19,550 nt of DNA, from positions 1-19,550 of the forward strand of contig JAKBBA010000061.1 in the NCBI GenBank assembly GCA_021808665.1. The letters are read 5' to 3'. Below, piece by piece: positions 17,366 to 19,550 of the stretch. The translations under genes and the position numbers were made by a program. Under the pieces are notes generated by a model. That model saw only the letters and a list, made by a program, of their open reading frames with translations. It searched no databases and was not told the origin of the DNA. Source of the DNA: Actinomycetes bacterium. GTDB lineage: Bacteria; Actinomycetota; Acidimicrobiia; Acidimicrobiales; Palsa-688. Each line of letters begins with the position of its first letter. Position 1 is the first letter of the stretch.

Positions 17366-17416
17366 CGAGAAGGCCTCTAACGGCTACACAAGGCGCAGGT
17401 ACGTCCAACGGGCACT

Positions 17417-17460
17417 CTTACGAACCTGAAACGTAAGTAGGCCCGGCGGGGGCTACTTAC
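17417..17460. repeat. Three alternating inverted half-sites forming two overlapping inverted repeats
   Basis: CTTACG (17417-17422) and CGTAAG (17432-17437) form a 6-bp inverted repeat with a 9-base spacer. GTAAGTAG (17433-17440) and CTACTTAC (17453-17460) form a perfect 8-bp inverted repeat with a 12-base GC-rich spacer, extendable by 3 pairs after one mismatch. The middle arm is shared, so the two pairings exclude each other. No T-run follows on either strand, so an operator for a dimeric regulator is favoured over an intrinsic terminator. Confidence 0.6.
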
Positions 17461-17643
17461 ATTGCTCGTGGCACCATACCATGTCATGACGATCTCGCTA
17501 GATTGGCGTAACGGGACCCCTCCTGCCAGGCGCTAGGCGCGGCGATGACTGGGAGACCCTTGGTGCCGCGAAGACGAGTGCGCCGGATTTGCAGCCGGGA
17601 TTTTCTCTGGAAACCGGCTCCGCTGCTGGTGCAGTATGTAGTC

Positions 17644-17648
17644 GGAGG
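17644..17648 (+). promoter_or_regulatory. Shine-Dalgarno of the right-hand membrane-regulator gene
   Basis: GGAGG lies 8 nt upstream of GTG 17657. It selects this start over the GTG at 17648, which overlaps the ribosome site itself. Confidence 0.6.
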
Positions 17649-17656
17649 TGCTGGGA

Positions 17657-19550
17657 GTGGGGTCAATTCGGGGCGTTTCGCGTGTTGTGGCAACGGCGCT
17701 TTGCCTTTCCGCGCTGGTGGTGTTCGGGGGAGGGCTTCCGGCGGTGGCGGTGTCGCAGGCGGCGCAGGTGCTGTCGCCGGGTCAGGCGGCGACGGTCGGT
17801 GACCCGGGGGTGTCTCTCCGGTCGTTTTCGGATGGGCGTCTGAGGTCTTATGGGGTGTCGGTGGATGTGCTTGGGGTTGCTTTCGTTTCGCGGGCCGGGG
17901 TTTCTGCTCCGGTCGCGGCGGCGCCTGGTGACGAGCTCGCAGTGTTGCATTTGGCGACGTCATGGGATTGGGGTGTCGACAACTTTGGGTTGGTCGCCAA
18001 TAGCCGCGTAGATCTGTCGGTGGTTTCGGGTGCTGTGTCCGCTCCGTTGGTCGTCCGCTACGTTTATCCGAGCGTCGACGACGAGGTGTACGCGGCCGCT
18101 ATACCCAAAGACGGTCCGGCCGTGCTGCGCTTGTCTGTCGGGGGACTGGTGTCTCAGAGCCTGGATTTGCGTACCGGCAGGCGGATCGGCACGGCCCCGG
18201 CGGTCCTTTACCGCTCGCAGTCCAAACCAACGCCTCACGTGCAGCCCTCGGCGGTATCCGCGTTCAACGCTTCGACCCCTTTAGGGTCGGCGACCGGCGA
18301 GTTCGCCGTGTCGGACGCCTACCTGTCGTACTGGCAGCCGTTCACCACGACGTTGGCTTCCAGCCCTACCGAGTGCTACCTCGACGTGGAGTTCGCTCCC
18401 GCGAAGTTGTCGATCCCCGGATACCCAGACGGCAGTATCAGCCCGACCGTGGGGTTGCCGGCCGGGTCAGTGAAATTCGTGTTACCCGGTGGGCGGACTG
18501 TTACGGCGTCGTCGCTCGTCTCGGGCTCCAGTTTGATACACCTTTTCAGCGGCGACTTCTTCGCGCAGGTCCCAGCAGACGTGACGACGGTCAAGGTGAT
18601 CGTCACCCCCGGCGTTCTGGCCGTGCAGGCGGTCGACGCTAACTATGACACCCGGACAGTCAACGTCGCTTTCGGATCGCCGTTAACCACGACAGTCACG
18701 TTCCCGCCGCCGTGGACCCCGCCCAAGGCGGCCCCGGCCGCCAGCAACGTCGCCGGGGGACCGACCGCGCCCAGCGGACACAGCCACGGTACGGACGGCT
18801 GGCTCATCGCCGTGCTCGCCGGCGTGCTCATGGCGGCCGTCCTGGCCGGCGTCGCGGTGCTGCGGCGTAGACGTGTCCTTCTTCCCGCGACGCCCGCCTG
18901 GACGGTCCCCTATCCCCCCGCCCCGCCCGGTGCGCTCAACCCCGGCGGGTCGACGGCCTTCGCCGCGCGCGACCGAAGGGCCTTGCCCGCTGTCCCTGCT
19001 GGAGGGGTGGCGTTCCCGCAGCCGCCGTTCCCGCAGCCGGCGGGCGACGGCGGCGGACCACCCGGGCCGGTGTTGGCGGTCAGGGTCCTCGGCGCCCTCG
19101 AAGTCGACGGGCTCGTCAAAGCCGTCCGCCGCCAATCCGTCCGGCGTCTGCTAGTGGTTCTCGCTGTCACCCCGGAGCGGGCGATGGGAGCCGACGAGCT
19201 GGCGATGGTCATCTCCGACAGCCCCGACCGTGACCCGAAGGTCGCGTCTTTGCATTCGTACGCGTCGATCCTTCGCTCCGCCCTGCCCGCCGGGGTACTC
19301 CCCGACGCTTCTAGCGGCGGCTACCGCCTCGATCACAGCCGGGTGACTGTCGACTGGCTCGCCGTCGCCGCTGTCGACGCGGAGAGCTGCGACACCCCCG
19401 GATGGGAGGACCGGGCCGTTGACGCTTTGGGTCTCGTGCGGGGTGAGCCGCTCGCCGGCGGGGCGTGGGAAGGCGTGTACCCGGCGTTGCGTTACATGCA
19501 GGCGGCCGTCGAGCGCGTCGCCCGGGCCCTCGCCCACAGTCTCATCTCCG
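17657..19550 (+). CDS. Membrane-anchored protein with secreted N-terminal part and BTAD/SARP-like winged-helix domain (3' end outside window)
   Basis: At least 631 codons, running off the right edge; the frame is stop-free from the TAG at 17639-17641 onward. From GTG 17657 the product begins with a signal-peptide-like stretch (basic GSIRGVSR, then ATALCLSALVVFGG and an AVA-type cleavage region near residue 30). About 350 extracytoplasmic residues rich in beta-type sequence follow, then a transmembrane helix (about 382-403, WLIAVLAGVLMAAVLAGVAV), an RRRR stop-transfer stretch, and a Pro/Ala-rich linker with a short FPQPPFPQP repeat. From about residue 472 comes a winged-helix-like domain as in BTAD/SARP regulators (VRVLGALEVDG, RRLLVVLAV, GADELAMVI, LHSYASILRSAL, GGYRLDHSRVTVDW). 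This suggests a one-component transmembrane regulator. The extracellular part is not recognised and the gene's link to BREX is unclear; it is divergent from the operon. Confidence 0.72.
   Translation, partial: MGSIRGVSRVVATALCLSALVVFGGGLPAVAVSQAAQVLSPGQAATVGDPGVSLRSFSDGRLRSYGVSVDVLGVAFVSRAGVSAPVAAAPGDELAVLHLATSWDWGVDNFGLVANSRVDLSVVSGAVSAPLVVRYVYPSVDDEVYAAAIPKDGPAVLRLSVGGLVSQSLDLRTGRRIGTAPAVLYRSQSKPTPHVQPSAVSAFNASTPLGSATGEFAVSDAYLSYWQPFTTTLASSPTECYLDVEFAPAKLSIPGYPDGSISPTVGLPAGSVKFVLPGGRTVTASSLVSGSSLIHLFSGDFFAQVPADVTTVKVIVTPGVLAVQAVDANYDTRTVNVAFGSPLTTTVTFPPPWTPPKAAPAASNVAGGPTAPSGHSHGTDGWLIAVLAGVLMAAVLAGVAVLRRRRVLLPATPAWTVPYPPAPPGALNPGGSTAFAARDRRALPAVPAGGVAFPQPPFPQPAGDGGGPPGPVLAVRVLGALEVDGLVKAVRRQSVRRLLVVLAVTPERAMGADELAMVISDSPDRDPKVASLHSYASILRSALPAGVLPDASSGGYRLDHSRVTVDWLAVAAVDAESCDTPGWEDRAVDALGLVRGEPLAGGAWEGVYPALRYMQAAVERVARALAHSLIS

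Larger units (their letters stand above)
17354..17656. other. Divergent control region between the BREX operon and the right-hand gene
   Basis: About 300 bp without a convincing gene. From left to right it holds the candidate brxE -10 box, a set of CTTAC/GTAAG inverted half-sites (17417-17460), a TAGATT hexamer at 17499-17504 that could be a rightward -10, and the ribosome site of the right-hand gene. Short ORFs here (for example 17545-17802 on + and 17484-17963 on -) lack family-like sequence and run through the start of the right-hand gene, so they are treated as shadows. No tRNA is recognisable. Confidence 0.5.

Noticed and set aside
17433..17460. Intrinsic terminator
   Set aside because: The hairpin is good but no T-run follows on either strand, and both flanking genes point away from it, so a terminator is not needed there.
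17545..17802. 85-aa plus-strand ORF MTGRPLVPRRRV... before the right-hand gene
   Set aside because: Turns into a Gly/Ala-rich shadow of the signal-peptide region of the next gene, and no family is recognised. I also considered whether it is a translated tRNA or att fragment, but no tRNA arms are visible.
17484..17963. 159-aa minus-strand ORF
   Set aside because: Proline-rich antisense shadow of the exported-protein gene, with no ribosome site or motifs.
1..19550. CRISPR array, rRNA or tRNA genes
   Set aside because: No regularly spaced repeats and no recognisable RNA gene sequence were seen on either strand.

Overview
The window is GC-rich throughout, with strong third-position G/C bias, frequent GTG starts and many long antisense shadow ORFs. 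It carries a BTAD/SARP-like regulator of a kind common in Actinomycetota, so an actinobacterial chromosome or integrated island is most likely. The species cannot be told from sequence alone.

Layout: (1) bases 1-1476 (+): C-terminal and central part of a tyrosine recombinase/integrase whose reading frame is open at the left edge. (2) 1477-1620: short convergent gap. (3) 1621-17353 (-): one tightly packed nine-gene operon read right to left: brxE, brxA, brxB, brxC, pglX, pglZ, an AAA_21/OLD-type ATPase, a DUF4276 (TOPRIM-like) protein, and a BrxL-like AAA+ protein. Neighbouring genes overlap by 4-14 bp or lie 1 bp apart. (4) 17354-17656: divergent control region with a candidate leaderless promoter for brxE and three alternating CTTAC/GTAAG half-sites that form two mutually exclusive inverted repeats. 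(5) 17657-19550 (+): a gene running off the right edge that encodes a signal-peptide, membrane-anchored protein with a cytoplasmic winged-helix/BTAD-like domain.

The operon is a BREX phage-defence locus. The first six genes are in the order of type 6 BREX (brxE-brxA-brxB-brxC-pglX-pglZ), but the expected brxD-brxHI tail is absent. In its place are an ATPase/TOPRIM-like pair resembling OLD- or PARIS-type abortive defence modules and a BrxL-type AAA+ ATPase, which is normally a type 1/type 4 component. The BrxL protein is itself unusual: where BrxL proteins normally carry a Lon-protease-like C-terminal domain, this one appears to carry an AlbA_2 (Schlafen-type) domain.

Inferred working model: PglX methylates host DNA at an adenine in an asymmetric site. 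BrxB, BrxC and PglZ form the core that blocks replication of unmethylated phage DNA. The BrxL-AlbA protein supplies an effector or DNA-remodelling step. The ATPase/DUF4276 pair may be a second layer of immunity under the same transcript. The integrase next door suggests that the system travels as part of a genomic island.
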